Shown here: one piece after another, positions 26,092 through 34,554 of the stretch
Numbering within the stretch: the stretch's first letter is position 1
Layout: the number at the start of each line of letters is the position of its first letter
DNA from: Algibacter sp.
Lineage (GTDB): Bacteria; Bacteroidota; Bacteroidia; Flavobacteriales; Flavobacteriaceae
NCBI RefSeq assembly: GCF_029245835.1
Contig: NZ_JAQWOO010000029.1
Coordinates: forward strand, 1 to 51,307
Length of the DNA stretch: 51,307 bases
Direction of reading: 5' to 3'
The notes under the pieces: generated by a model
Told to the model about the DNA's origin: nothing
The model's database searches: none
The model's input: the letters and a program-made list of their open reading frames with translations, nothing else
Made by a program: the position numbers and the translations under genes

Positions 26092-26886
26092 ATGGAAATA
26101 ATTGATGCTGTAATTTTAGGTATTATTCAAGGCTTAACCGAATTTTTACCAGTTTCATCTAGTGGCCATTTAGAAATAGGTAAAGCCATTCTTGGTGATA
26201 ACTCTCTGCCTAAAGAAAGTTTATTATTTACCGTTGTTTTGCATTTTGCAACGGCTTTAAGCACCATGGTGGTTTTTAGAAAAGATATTTTAGATCTGAT
26301 CAAAGGTGCATTAAAATTTAAATGGAACGACGATTTGCAATTCATTTCTAAAATTGCGCTTTCCATGATTCCAGCTGCCTTAATAGGATATACTTTTGAG
26401 TCTGAATTTGCTGAATTGTTTGGAAACAATATTAAACTTGTGGGCTTCATGCTTATTATTACGGCTCTTTTACTCTATCTAGCAGATAAGGCAAAAAGTA
26501 CTGATAAAAAAGTATCATTCTCTAATGCTTTAGTCATTGGTTTTGCGCAAGCCATTGCTATGTTACCGGGAATTTCGCGCTCTGGAGCCACCATTTCAAC
26601 TTCTGTTTTATTAGGAAACGACAAAACTAAAGCAGCTCGTTTTTCGTTTTTAATGGTTGTTCCATTAATTTTTGGAAAAATTGCTAAAGACGTATTGAGT
26701 GGCAATTTAACCTATGACAGTGAAAGTTTCGCCGCCTTATCTATTGGTTTTATTGCCGCGTTTGTAGCTGGATTATTTGCTTGTACTTGGATGATTGCCC
26801 TTGTAAAGAAAAGTAAACTGACTTACTTTGCTATTTACTGTATTATTGTTGGTGTAAGTGCTATTATTTATGCTTCGTTAAATTAA
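26092..26886 (+). CDS. uppP: Undecaprenyl-diphosphatase (BacA type)
   Basis: Removes a phosphate from undecaprenyl diphosphate so that the lipid carrier of cell-wall precursors can be reused. The 264-residue polytopic protein has both signatures: GLTEFLPVSSSGHLEIG near the N-terminus and MLPGISRSGATIS near 155-167. Seven or eight hydrophobic segments. The truB start is 3 bp after its stop, indicating one transcript. Confidence 0.96.
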   Translation: MEIIDAVILGIIQGLTEFLPVSSSGHLEIGKAILGDNSLPKESLLFTVVLHFATALSTMVVFRKDILDLIKGALKFKWNDDLQFISKIALSMIPAALIGYTFESEFAELFGNNIKLVGFMLIITALLLYLADKAKSTDKKVSFSNALVIGFAQAIAMLPGISRSGATISTSVLLGNDKTKAARFSFLMVVPLIFGKIAKDVLSGNLTYDSESFAALSIGFIAAFVAGLFACTWMIALVKKSKLTYFAIYCIIVGVSAIIYASLN

Positions 26887-26889
26887 CAG

Positions 26890-27585
26890 ATGAAAACTGT
26901 AGAAGATTATCTTTCCGGGCAAGTTTTACTAATTGACAAACCACTTAATTGGACGTCTTTTCAAGTAGTTAATAAACTGCGTTGGGAAATTCGTCAAGCC
27001 TTCAAAATAAAAAAAATAAAAGTTGGTCATGCAGGCACCTTAGATCCTTTAGCAACAGGTTTGCTGGTAATTTGTACTGGAAAAATGACCAAACAAATTG
27101 ACACCTTTCAAGGACAAATAAAAGAGTATACGGGCACTTTTGTTTTAGGGAGTACAACACCATCATTTGATTTGGAAACTAAAATCAATGAAACCTTTTC
27201 AACAGAACACATTACTGAGGATTTAATTCAAAAAACAACCAAACAATTCATTGGTAAAATCCAACAATTTCCACCCGTGTTTTCAGCCTTAAAAAAAGAT
27301 GGAAAACGGTTATATGAATTTGCAAGAGCAGGTGAACATGTAGACATTCCATCAAGAACGGTAACTATTTCAGAATTTGAAATCACTAAAATTAATGGCT
27401 TAACTATAGATTTTAGAGTGGTTTGTAGCAAAGGCACTTACATTCGTTCTTTAGCTAACGATTTTGGAAAAGCTTTAAATTCTGGGGCTCACTTATCTGT
27501 TTTACGACGTACAAAAATTGGAGCTTTTGATGTTGCTATTGCCACTTCCATTGAGGACTTTATTAAAAACTTAAGTTCGGAATAA
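26890..27585 (+). CDS. truB: tRNA pseudouridine(55) synthase
   Basis: Makes pseudouridine 55 in the T loop of most tRNAs. Motif I KVGHAGTLDPLATGLL contains the catalytic Asp at residue 52, and motif II is in PPVFSALKKDGKRLYEFAR. At 231 residues it is the short form without a C-terminal PUA-like domain, normal in Bacteroidetes. It follows uppP by 3 bp. Confidence 0.96.
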   Translation: MKTVEDYLSGQVLLIDKPLNWTSFQVVNKLRWEIRQAFKIKKIKVGHAGTLDPLATGLLVICTGKMTKQIDTFQGQIKEYTGTFVLGSTTPSFDLETKINETFSTEHITEDLIQKTTKQFIGKIQQFPPVFSALKKDGKRLYEFARAGEHVDIPSRTVTISEFEITKINGLTIDFRVVCSKGTYIRSLANDFGKALNSGAHLSVLRRTKIGAFDVAIATSIEDFIKNLSSE

Positions 27586-27622
27586 TTGTTGATACATTAC
27601 TTGCTTCATCAAACCAACTCCT

Positions 27623-28171
27623 ATGAAGCGGATGTTTATCTTACTTTATCTATTTTCACTCATTTCTTTGTATTCATTTTCTCAAATAAAAAAAGAAAAA
27701 CCAAATGGTCTTTTTTATAAAGGTTCTTTAGCCACAACCCTAAGCGTGAATGAAGAAAACACTCTCTTTGCTGATGATGATGAACCTTTCTTTAATTTAA
27801 GTGCACTTTTTGTAAATAACACTTTAGGCTATCAATTTGACAAACGTACATCTATTGCTACTAACTTAGAATATAATTGGCATTCTCAACAAGGGCTTCA
27901 CTTTGCACCTGCATATGTAAGTTTGCGTCATAATATTATTGTAGATGATGATAATATATTTGTTAGAGGCGGCTACGGAAGTCTTCTTGGAATAAGTAAA
28001 GACTTTGAAAAAGGTAACATGTATAAACTCGGTTTAGGTTTACAAACTGTTAATTTTGATAATGACAACTCTTTTCTAATTGGGTTAGATTTTACAAGAA
28101 AACGATTCGGTTACAGAACGTTAGAAGGCTTATCAAGTGTCTCAATTTTTATAGAATATATGTTTTTTTAA
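27623..28171 (+). CDS. Secreted beta-rich protein, probable outer-membrane barrel
   Basis: A 182-residue protein with a Sec signal (MKRMFILLYLFSLISLYSFS, then Q). The mature chain is rich in short strands with aromatic girdles (TLGYQFDKRTSIATNLEYNW, YVSLRHNIIV, FVRGGYGSLLG) and ends SIFIEYMFF, with a terminal Phe as in outer-membrane barrels. It follows truB by 37 bp. No named family recognised. Confidence 0.65.
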   Translation: MKRMFILLYLFSLISLYSFSQIKKEKPNGLFYKGSLATTLSVNEENTLFADDDEPFFNLSALFVNNTLGYQFDKRTSIATNLEYNWHSQQGLHFAPAYVSLRHNIIVDDDNIFVRGGYGSLLGISKDFEKGNMYKLGLGLQTVNFDNDNSFLIGLDFTRKRFGYRTLEGLSSVSIFIEYMFF

Positions 28172-28229
28172 TCTTTTTAACGTATTTTGCCGTATATACT
28201 AATACGATTTCCAATTTAAAAAAACCGTA

Positions 28230-28943
28230 TTGAGCCTCAGTAATCAACATAAAGCCCTACTTATTACAATTCTAATTTCTGGAACTGTAGTACTCTCTGT
28301 TTTTAATTTGAGCCTTAAAAAACAGAGCGAATTTGCGTCTGAAAGTTACTATGAAATTGAGCCTGAAAAAGAATTAACTGAAGAAGAAGTTAAAATTCTT
28401 GAAGCATTAGACAAACTTAATAACACTAAGGTAGAAACCAATAAAGCCTTTAACGAAGCTGATCAAAACAAACACTTTGCGCAAGCTTACAAAACTATTG
28501 CACCACCTGAAGACTATGTGCCAAAATCCACTAATACTTCAGAAAATGAGGCTATAGCAAGAAAAGCTTATGCAGTTCCTGAAGATTCTAAATTAAATCA
28601 AGACGAATTATCAAAATTCAGCAAAGTGAATGATTTACTAAAACAACAACAATCAAAAGGAAGCAACGCTAAAAGTTCTATTCGGTTTTCTTTAGTTAAT
28701 AGAAAAAAAATTCACATCCCTATTCCTGTTTATTTATGTGAGGAGGATGGCAAAATAGTAGTAAATATAACAGTAAATTCTGATGGCAGCGTAATAGATG
28801 CTTATGTAAACACCTCTTCAACATCAAATAATGAATGCTTAATTGAGCATGCCATTGACTATTCGAAAAAATCTCAATTTAGCAAAGACACTTCAAAAGA
28901 AACCCAAATAGGCTCCATTACATTCTTCTTTATTGGCAAGTAA
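28230..28943 (+). CDS. TonB-like protein with single membrane anchor
   Basis: A 237-residue protein that starts at a TTG (28230); no ATG precedes it in frame. One hydrophobic helix (ALLITILISGTVVLSVF) is near the N-terminus, then a charged, proline-containing linker (residues 45-150), then a domain resembling the TonB C-terminus (PVYLCEEDGKIVVNITVNSD followed by GSVIDAYVN). This is the layout of Bacteroidetes energy-transducer TonB-like proteins. No exbBD nearby. Overlaps the convergent thioredoxin-like gene by 14 bp. Confidence 0.65.
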   Translation: MSLSNQHKALLITILISGTVVLSVFNLSLKKQSEFASESYYEIEPEKELTEEEVKILEALDKLNNTKVETNKAFNEADQNKHFAQAYKTIAPPEDYVPKSTNTSENEAIARKAYAVPEDSKLNQDELSKFSKVNDLLKQQQSKGSNAKSSIRFSLVNRKKIHIPIPVYLCEEDGKIVVNITVNSDGSVIDAYVNTSSTSNNECLIEHAIDYSKKSQFSKDTSKETQIGSITFFFIGK

Positions 28944-29547
28944 TAGGTTGGAGTTCACAAAGTATTTCAATAATATCTTCAATGACGTTTTGCCCTTTGT
29001 TTTTATTATACCAATGCTGTAAATCTTCTTTAAACTCAGGTGTTAATTGACCGTGTTTAGCCTTAAATCTATTTACATAGCTAGTAGCTTCAGTTGGTCT
29101 AGGCCCATAAGTATTTAAAACTTCTCCTGTTTCATTATCAATCATAATAACTTTAGCTATAGCCCTACCGCCTTTGGTTAAAAACATATCCATAAGTTCT
29201 AAATTATCGTCGCGAAGCACTATTTTAATATCAATATTGGCATTTAATTCTGCAATTTTATTGAGCGCAGGTATTACATGGGCTGCATCACCACACCAAC
29301 TTTCTGTAATAACTAACCACGTTATGGGTTGAGTAAATTCTCTTAATCTTTGTTGATCTTCTTCAGATACTTTTATGGTTTTATCCCAACGCTTCATCCG
29401 TCTATCATTAAGGAATGTATAGTTCGCTAACGCTTCTGTTTTCTCTAATCCTGAATTCGAATTTTCTTCAGCTAATTGCTTTACTAAGACTCTATAATCT
29501 TGATAAGAGATACTACGTTTAATACTTTGTGCAATAATAGGATTCAT
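28930..29547 (-). CDS. Thioredoxin family protein (cytoplasmic)
   Basis: A 205-residue protein with a thioredoxin fold. The active-site stretch is TESWCGDAAHVIPALNKIAE: only the first cysteine of the usual CxxC is present (C-G-D-A), so it is not a standard disulfide oxidoreductase. No signal peptide. The family is common in Firmicutes and Bacteroidetes and its role is unknown. Confidence 0.85.
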   Translation of the reverse strand: MNPIIAQSIKRSISYQDYRVLVKQLAEENSNSGLEKTEALANYTFLNDRRMKRWDKTIKVSEEDQQRLREFTQPITWLVITESWCGDAAHVIPALNKIAELNANIDIKIVLRDDNLELMDMFLTKGGRAIAKVIMIDNETGEVLNTYGPRPTEATSYVNRFKAKHGQLTPEFKEDLQHWYNKNKGQNVIEDIIEILCELQPITCQ

Positions 29548-29679
29548 AATATTTATTTTTTAAAAAAAATCTTCTAAAACAAAATTAATATGTTGAAGTT
29601 TTAATTAAGGTGATATTTGTCATACTTTTACTTTAAACCTTACAACCAGAGTATAATATGTTAATAATTAAAGTGTAAT

Positions 29680-30243
29680 ATGAAAAAACAAAGATGCGGA
29701 TGGTGCGAAGGAGACAATTTGTATGAAGCCTATCATGATATGGAATGGGGCGTCCCTGTTTATGATGATAATACCTTGTTTGAATTTTTAATATTAGAAA
29801 CTTTTCAGGCTGGTTTAAGTTGGATAACGATTTTACGCAAGCGTGAGAATTTCAGAAAAGCATTTGATAATTTTGATTATAAGAAAATAGCCAACTACCA
29901 ACAAAGTAAAATTGATACTTTACTACAAGATGCAGGAATCATCAGAAATAAACTAAAAGTAAATGCAACAGTTAGTAATGCTCAAGCTTTTATGAGGGTT
30001 CAAGAAGAATTTGGTAGTTTTAGCAAATATATCTGGGGCTTTACTGATGGAAAACCAATTAAAAACCAACTAAAAACTTATACAGATGCCCCAGCAAACA
30101 TGCCTCTTAGTGACACTATTAGTAAAGACTTAAAAAAGCGAGGTTTTAAATTTGTAGGTTCCACAGTTGTTTATGCACATATGCAAGCTACTGGTATGGT
30201 AAATGATCATGAAATTAATTGTTTTAGATATGAAGAGGTTTAA
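29680..30243 (+). CDS. tag: DNA-3-methyladenine glycosylase I
   Basis: Removes 3-methyladenine from DNA, starting base excision repair. The 187 residues have the family opening RCGWCEGDNLYEAYHDMEWG and the core ETFQAGLSWITILRKRENF. The zinc ligands known from E. coli Tag correspond to C6, H19, H177 and C181 (last two in NDHEINC). The following gene starts inside its last 14 bases. A second, diverged copy of the 3' end (HNQAIGMVNDCVVGCFRH) lies at 31481-31576, beyond two other genes; see findings. Confidence 0.95.
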   Translation: MKKQRCGWCEGDNLYEAYHDMEWGVPVYDDNTLFEFLILETFQAGLSWITILRKRENFRKAFDNFDYKKIANYQQSKIDTLLQDAGIIRNKLKVNATVSNAQAFMRVQEEFGSFSKYIWGFTDGKPIKNQLKTYTDAPANMPLSDTISKDLKKRGFKFVGSTVVYAHMQATGMVNDHEINCFRYEEV

Positions 30244-30808
30244 TACGTTTATGTTTTGCATGTTTTTCTCATTTTGTTTTTCTCAAAACAAAGATGAATA
30301 TGAAGCGCGTATAAATCTTAAAGAATTTCCAGAAAGGACTAAAAGCTATTTTAATTTTATTTCTTACGATGCTAAGTATTTGAAATTTTACAAAGAAATT
30401 GATAATGAAAAGCAAAGTTTTGAAGCAAAATTCAAAATTAATAAATTGCACTATAGTGTCGAGTTTGATACTCTTGGAAACCTAGAAGACCTGGAAATTG
30501 TTATCAAAAAAAAGTTCATCTCTAAAGAAATATTCAAGCAAATTGATTTTTACTTTAATTCAAATTTTAAGAAAACACGAATTATTAAAATTCAAAAACA
30601 ATATGTAAATTATACTGATAAAAGTGACAAGTATTTTATTCAGCATATTGTAAAAAATCCAAACAATAAACATACTCACTTTGAAATTATTGCTGAAACA
30701 AAAACAGAAAAGAAGCATGAGTTGAGAGAATTTACGTTTGACCGAAACGGTTTATTTCAAAAATCCAGATTAGTAACCTCTTCTTCTTACGAGCATGCGT
30801 TGTATTAA
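30230..30808 (+). CDS. Secreted hypothetical protein
   Basis: A 192-residue protein with a signal peptide MKRFNTFMFCMFFSFCFS ending before Q. I took the ATG at 30230, since an upstream ATG at 30203 would lie within tag and spoil the signal. The mature region is Lys/Phe/Tyr-rich with alternating strands (LHYSVEFDTLGNLEDLEIVI), suggesting a periplasmic beta protein. It overlaps tag and the next gene by 14 bp each, so all three are probably co-translated. No family recognised. Confidence 0.65.
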   Translation: MKRFNTFMFCMFFSFCFSQNKDEYEARINLKEFPERTKSYFNFISYDAKYLKFYKEIDNEKQSFEAKFKINKLHYSVEFDTLGNLEDLEIVIKKKFISKEIFKQIDFYFNSNFKKTRIIKIQKQYVNYTDKSDKYFIQHIVKNPNNKHTHFEIIAETKTEKKHELREFTFDRNGLFQKSRLVTSSSYEHALY

Positions 30809-31475
30809 TTTATTTTTAACACTAGTACTTTGTTTCTCTAGTTTTAATGCTATTTCGCAAATTGATTTTAGCACATTAGGAGAATCTGCCTTATCCATTA
30901 ACCATAAGGTTTCAAAAGAATACAGCATTAATTTTGCTTTTAGAAGTCGGTATTTTTTGTATAATCATAAGACTGTTCAATACCTACAACAGCAAGTTGA
31001 TTTTTATCATTTTTCTACATTTAAATTAAACTATAGCCACAAATTAAGTTTTGGAGTGTATTACAGAAATAGAGATTGGTTTGAAACTGGTAGCGATGAG
31101 TTACGTTTTACACAACAATTTAACTATACAAAACAAAAGCTTGGTGTGCGTTACGGACATCGTTTTAGAGCAGAACAACGCATTTTAGAGAACCTAACTA
31201 TTTTTAGGCAACGCTATCGGTTTGCAGTAGACTTCCCTTTGAATGGAGAAAAACTAGATATTGGCGAAACTTATTTAGTAAGTGCCATTGAAAGTTTATT
31301 AAGTTTAAGTAAAACCGAAAAATTTGAGACCGATATTAGAATTTCTGCACAAATAGGATGGCAAATTACCCAAGACTTAAAACTTCAAACAGGTTTAGAG
31401 CATCGATTAGAAGCTTTTAATTTAATTGCTAAAAATAATTTATTTGTATTAACCTCAGCCATTTTAAAGATTTAA
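30795..31475 (+). CDS. DUF2490 outer-membrane protein
   Basis: A 226-residue protein with a signal peptide (LFLTLVLCFSSFNAISQ). The rest is a run of beta strands with the DUF2490 features: FRSRYFLYNHK, FSFGVYYRNRDW-like repeats, RYGHRFRAEQRI and FRQRYRFAVDFPL. The last strand ends in a hydrophobic Ile. Probably an outer-membrane barrel; function unknown. It overlaps the preceding gene by 14 bp. Directly after its stop comes the duplicated tag 3' end. Confidence 0.8.
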   Translation: MRCINLFLTLVLCFSSFNAISQIDFSTLGESALSINHKVSKEYSINFAFRSRYFLYNHKTVQYLQQQVDFYHFSTFKLNYSHKLSFGVYYRNRDWFETGSDELRFTQQFNYTKQKLGVRYGHRFRAEQRILENLTIFRQRYRFAVDFPLNGEKLDIGETYLVSAIESLLSLSKTEKFETDIRISAQIGWQITQDLKLQTGLEHRLEAFNLIAKNNLFVLTSAILKI

Positions 31476-31480
31476 ACTTA

Positions 31481-31576
31481 GTTTCCTTTGTGCATAATCA
31501 AGCTATTGGTATGGTAAATGATTGTGTAGTTGGATGTTTTAGACACGACAAGAAAAACAAATATATTTTAGGATAA
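31481..31576 (+). pseudogene. Orphan duplicate of the tag 3' end
   Basis: In one frame this reads VSFVHNQAIGMVNDCVVGCF, then RHDKKNKYILG and a TAA at 574-576. It aligns with the last part of tag (VYAHMQATGMVNDHEINCFR) at about 47 of 63 bases, including 16 identical bases (30192-30207 and 31507-31522). There is no start codon or upstream tag sequence, so it is a gene remnant. The zinc-ligand His is a Cys here, but VVGC is closer to the E. coli Tag end (NDHVVGC) than the intact gene's EINC. Confidence 0.8.
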
Positions 31577-31619
31577 TTCCATAAATGCGATTCTTTCACT
31601 TAAAATCTCAAACTAATAA

Positions 31620-32396
31620 TTAAATCTCCTTTTTATAAGGAACTAAATCTAATATTTTCTGCATTGCTTCAAGTCTTGCAGAACTTTTTCTATTGGCTTT
31701 AATAATTATCCAAGGCGAGATTTCTGTATTTGTTTTAGCAAACATTCGATTCTTATAATCTGTATAAGAATCCCAAAGTCTAATGGCTTGCTGATCAACT
31801 TTACTTAATTTCCATTTCTTTATTGGACTTGTTTTAATATCGTCAAAACGTTTTTTTTGTTCAGTTTTTGAAATTGAAAAATAGAATTTTATAACACGTA
31901 TTCCAGATTCGATTATCATACGTTCAAAATCATTTACCTGATTCATGAAAATGTTATATTCTTCTTCGGTACAAAATCCGTTCACTGGTTCTACAACCGC
32001 CCGATTATACCAACTTCTATCAAAAAAGACGATTTTACCTTCTCTTGGTAAATTATTTATGTAACGCTGAAAATACCATTCTCCTTGCTCTTCGTCTGTG
32101 GGTTTTGGCAAGGCTACTACTTTAAATTCACGTGGATTTAGATGTTGTGTAATACGACGAATGGCACCCCCTTTCCCTGCGGCATCGCGTCCTTCAAAAA
32201 TGATTACAACTTTTTCGTTGTTTGTCTCAACCCACTGCTGTAACTTAATGAGCTCGCCTTGTAATTTTTTTAATTTACTTTCGTAGTTCATTATCCGAAC
32301 AGCTTTTACAGGCGTCATCCCATCTTCTAATAAAAAATATTTTAAGCCTTTTTTAGAATTTAGCTGTTTTAAACTTTTATCTGATAATTTTTGCAT
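31620..32396 (-). CDS. ppk2: Polyphosphate kinase 2 family protein (copy 1)
   Basis: A 258-residue PPK2, which transfers phosphate between inorganic polyphosphate and nucleotides. Walker A FEGRDAAGKGGAIRR, the lid-proximal HLNPREFKVVALPKPTDEE, and Walker B FFDRSWYNRAVVEP are all present. One-domain form. It lies 3 bp downstream of a second, related PPK2 gene, so the two are co-transcribed. The direction of the reaction and preferred nucleotide cannot be told from sequence. Confidence 0.92.
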   Translation of the reverse strand: MQKLSDKSLKQLNSKKGLKYFLLEDGMTPVKAVRIMNYESKLKKLQGELIKLQQWVETNNEKVVIIFEGRDAAGKGGAIRRITQHLNPREFKVVALPKPTDEEQGEWYFQRYINNLPREGKIVFFDRSWYNRAVVEPVNGFCTEEEYNIFMNQVNDFERMIIESGIRVIKFYFSISKTEQKKRFDDIKTSPIKKWKLSKVDQQAIRLWDSYTDYKNRMFAKTNTEISPWIIIKANRKSSARLEAMQKILDLVPYKKEI

Positions 32397-32399
32397 GTC

Positions 32400-33248
32400 T
32401 TAATCAATTTGTTTTATCATTCTATGATAGCGTTGAACAACATTTGGATCTGGCAGAATAGTCGTTCCTGAGTTGCCCTTCCCTTCATAATTAAATTTAG
32501 AAAGTACGTGCCTCATGCTTTCTAACCGTGCTTCTTTTTTATTATTGGTTTTAATAATAATCCAAGGGCTAAATGAAGTATGTGTTTTACTATACATTTG
32601 CTCTTTAAAATAGGTGTACTTGTCCCAAAGTATTTGGCCTTGTTTATCTACCTCACTAAATTTCCATTCTTTTAATGGATTTGCCATTCTGGAATTAAAA
32701 CGTCTTTCCTGTTCGTCTTTAGAGATTGAAAACCAAAATTTAATTATAATAACTCCATCTTCATAAAGCATATGCTCAAATTCGGTTACCTGGACCATAA
32801 ACTTATTATACGCTTCTTCATTACAGAAACCCATAACAGGCTCCACAACAGCCCGATTGTACCAACTTCTGTCAAAAAAAACAAGTTCTCCAGGATCTGG
32901 TAATTCTTTAATATATCGTCTAAAATACCATTGACCTCTCTCTACATCGGTTGGTTTTGTAAGTGCAACCACTCGCATGGACCGTGGATTTAAATGCTCT
33001 GTAAATCTACGTATTGCACCACCTTTCCCAGCGGCATCTCGCCCTTCGAATAAAATGCAAACACGCTTATTATGTTTTGCAACCCATTGCTGTAAATCGA
33101 CCAATTCTGCCTGAAGTTTAAGTAGTTCTTTTTCGTAATTAACAGAATACAGAATGCCATTATAGGCTTCTTCTGGTAATTTATCTTTAAGGATTTTTAG
33201 AAATTCTTCTTTATTATTTCCTTTTTGGAAATCGTCTCGTGTAAGCAT
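32400..33248 (-). CDS. ppk2: Polyphosphate kinase 2 family protein (copy 2)
   Basis: A 282-residue PPK2 with the same motifs as the downstream gene: LFEGRDAAGKGGAIRRFTEH, RVVALTKPTDVERGQWYFRR and FFDRSWYNRAVVEPVMGFC. It is longer at both ends; the C-terminal 20 residues (GTTILPDPNVVQRYHRMIKQ) are absent from the other copy. The pair looks like an old tandem duplication followed by divergence. Possibly class I PPK2, but subclass was not tested. Confidence 0.92.
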   Translation of the reverse strand: MLTRDDFQKGNNKEEFLKILKDKLPEEAYNGILYSVNYEKELLKLQAELVDLQQWVAKHNKRVCILFEGRDAAGKGGAIRRFTEHLNPRSMRVVALTKPTDVERGQWYFRRYIKELPDPGELVFFDRSWYNRAVVEPVMGFCNEEAYNKFMVQVTEFEHMLYEDGVIIIKFWFSISKDEQERRFNSRMANPLKEWKFSEVDKQGQILWDKYTYFKEQMYSKTHTSFSPWIIIKTNNKKEARLESMRHVLSKFNYEGKGNSGTTILPDPNVVQRYHRMIKQID

Positions 33249-33306
33249 ATATTTATAAATAAGGCACTAATATCAACAATTTTTTATGCATTTAATATGA
33301 CTTTTA

Positions 33307-33933
33307 TCAATTTATTATGGATAAGAACTCTGCTCTAGAAATCTCCTCAGCTCCCAAACTTTGCAAGTGATTGGTGTAAACCTGACAATCTATAAGTTTG
33401 TAATCCGTATTCTGAACAAACGAAATAAATCCAACTTTACTAGCATTGCTTTCTTTAGTAAACATACTTTCACCACAAAACACACCATTACTTATATCAA
33501 CACCATAAAGCCCTCCAACTAAACTATCATCTTTCCAAACTTCAACAGACTTGGCATAGCCTAATTCATGAAGATTTGTATACGCTTCAATCATCGTATC
33601 TGTAACCCAAGTACTTTCTTGTCCGTTTCGTTTCACAAAAGCACATTCGGAAATTACCGCTTTAAAATCCTTATTTACAGTAATCTTATAATCTCGATTT
33701 CTCATGATTTGTTTCATGCTTTTTGAAACTTTTAGTTTTTCTGGAAACAAAACAAATCGGGGATCTGGAGACCACCACAAAATTGGCTCATCAGTTTCAA
33801 ACCATGGAAAAACCCCCTTTTTATAAGCTAGCAGTAACCGCTCAGTAGACAAATCGCCTCCAACAGCTAATAAGCCTTCTGGAGTAGCTTTATTAACATC
33901 TGGAAACCATATATTTTCATTTAGGTAATGCAT
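33307..33933 (-). CDS. aat: Leucyl/phenylalanyl-tRNA--protein transferase
   Basis: Adds Leu or Phe from charged tRNA to proteins with N-terminal Arg or Lys, marking them for ClpAP. The 208 residues have IWFPDVNKATPEGLLAVGGD at the start, GVFPWFETDEPILWWSPDPR and the later GGLYGVDISNGVFCGESMF. Normal length. A hairpin lies upstream at 33949-33981. Confidence 0.95.
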   Translation of the reverse strand: MHYLNENIWFPDVNKATPEGLLAVGGDLSTERLLLAYKKGVFPWFETDEPILWWSPDPRFVLFPEKLKVSKSMKQIMRNRDYKITVNKDFKAVISECAFVKRNGQESTWVTDTMIEAYTNLHELGYAKSVEVWKDDSLVGGLYGVDISNGVFCGESMFTKESNASKVGFISFVQNTDYKLIDCQVYTNHLQSLGAEEISRAEFLSIIN

Positions 33934-33948
33934 TTGGAGTCAATTTAA

Positions 33949-33981
33949 AAAACCTCAACGTTAAATTAAACATTGAGGTTT
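33949..33981. terminator. Hairpin upstream of aat
   Basis: Arms AAACCTCAA and TTGAGGTTT enclose a 15-nt loop with a TATTTTAT run on the plus side. On the minus side it would end the transcript of the DUF3127 gene. Confidence 0.55.
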
Positions 33982-34053
33982 ATTTTATGAGATTTGTGTT
34001 TTTACGAGAATTACAAAAATTTATATTTTAGATAATTTTCATGACCCCTTCCG

Positions 34054-34079
34054 TCTTTTGATTCCTTAGAATCAAAAGA
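34054..34079. repeat. Palindrome in the aat-DUF3127 spacer
   Basis: Perfect 11-bp arms TCTTTTGATTC and GAATCAAAAGA with a CTTA loop, flanked by CCTTCC and GGAAGG. It looks like a short dispersed repeat rather than a simple terminator. The spacer holds no gene. Confidence 0.6.
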
Positions 34080-34114
34080 CACCTTACCTTAAAAAAGGAA
34101 GGCGTTTTTTTAAA

Positions 34115-34492
34115 TTAAAACGGTAAATCGTCGTGATCTTCTTCTTTTAAATCGCCTGCAGGCTCAAAAGCATCTGCTGGCGGTACTGGGGGCATGTTTT
34201 CGCCTCCTGCCTCAGATTGTAATGCTTCTATTCTCCATCCTTGAATAGAGTTAAAATATTTAGTCTCCCCTTGAGGGTTAACCCATTCTCTACCACGTAA
34301 ATTAATGTTTATTTTAACTTGTTGCCCTACTTTATAGCTGTTTAGCAAATCTGTTTTATCTTGAACAAATTCCACCATGATGTGCTGTGGGTATTGCTCT
34401 TCAGTTGTTACTACAACTTCTCTTTTTCTAAACCCATTACTTCCAAAAGTTTGAGTTTCTCCAACCATTTTTATTCTTCCTTGAACTTCCAT
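34115..34492 (-). CDS. DUF3127 protein (OB-fold-like)
   Basis: A 125-residue cytoplasmic protein. The conserved block is IKMVGETQTFGSNGFRKREV and the later REWVNPQGETKYFNSIQGWR. DUF3127 is a Bacteroidetes family thought to have an OB fold, and its acidic, Pro-rich tail ending EEDHDDLPF is like the protein-interaction tip of single-stranded DNA-binding proteins. A role in nucleic-acid binding is inferred only. Confidence 0.85.
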   Translation of the reverse strand: MEVQGRIKMVGETQTFGSNGFRKREVVVTTEEQYPQHIMVEFVQDKTDLLNSYKVGQQVKININLRGREWVNPQGETKYFNSIQGWRIEALQSEAGGENMPPVPPADAFEPAGDLKEEDHDDLPF

Positions 34493-34554
34493 GTATTCGT
34501 AATTAATTATTTACTTTGTTATTAATTATTCTCTAAAATTATTTTTTAACTACT

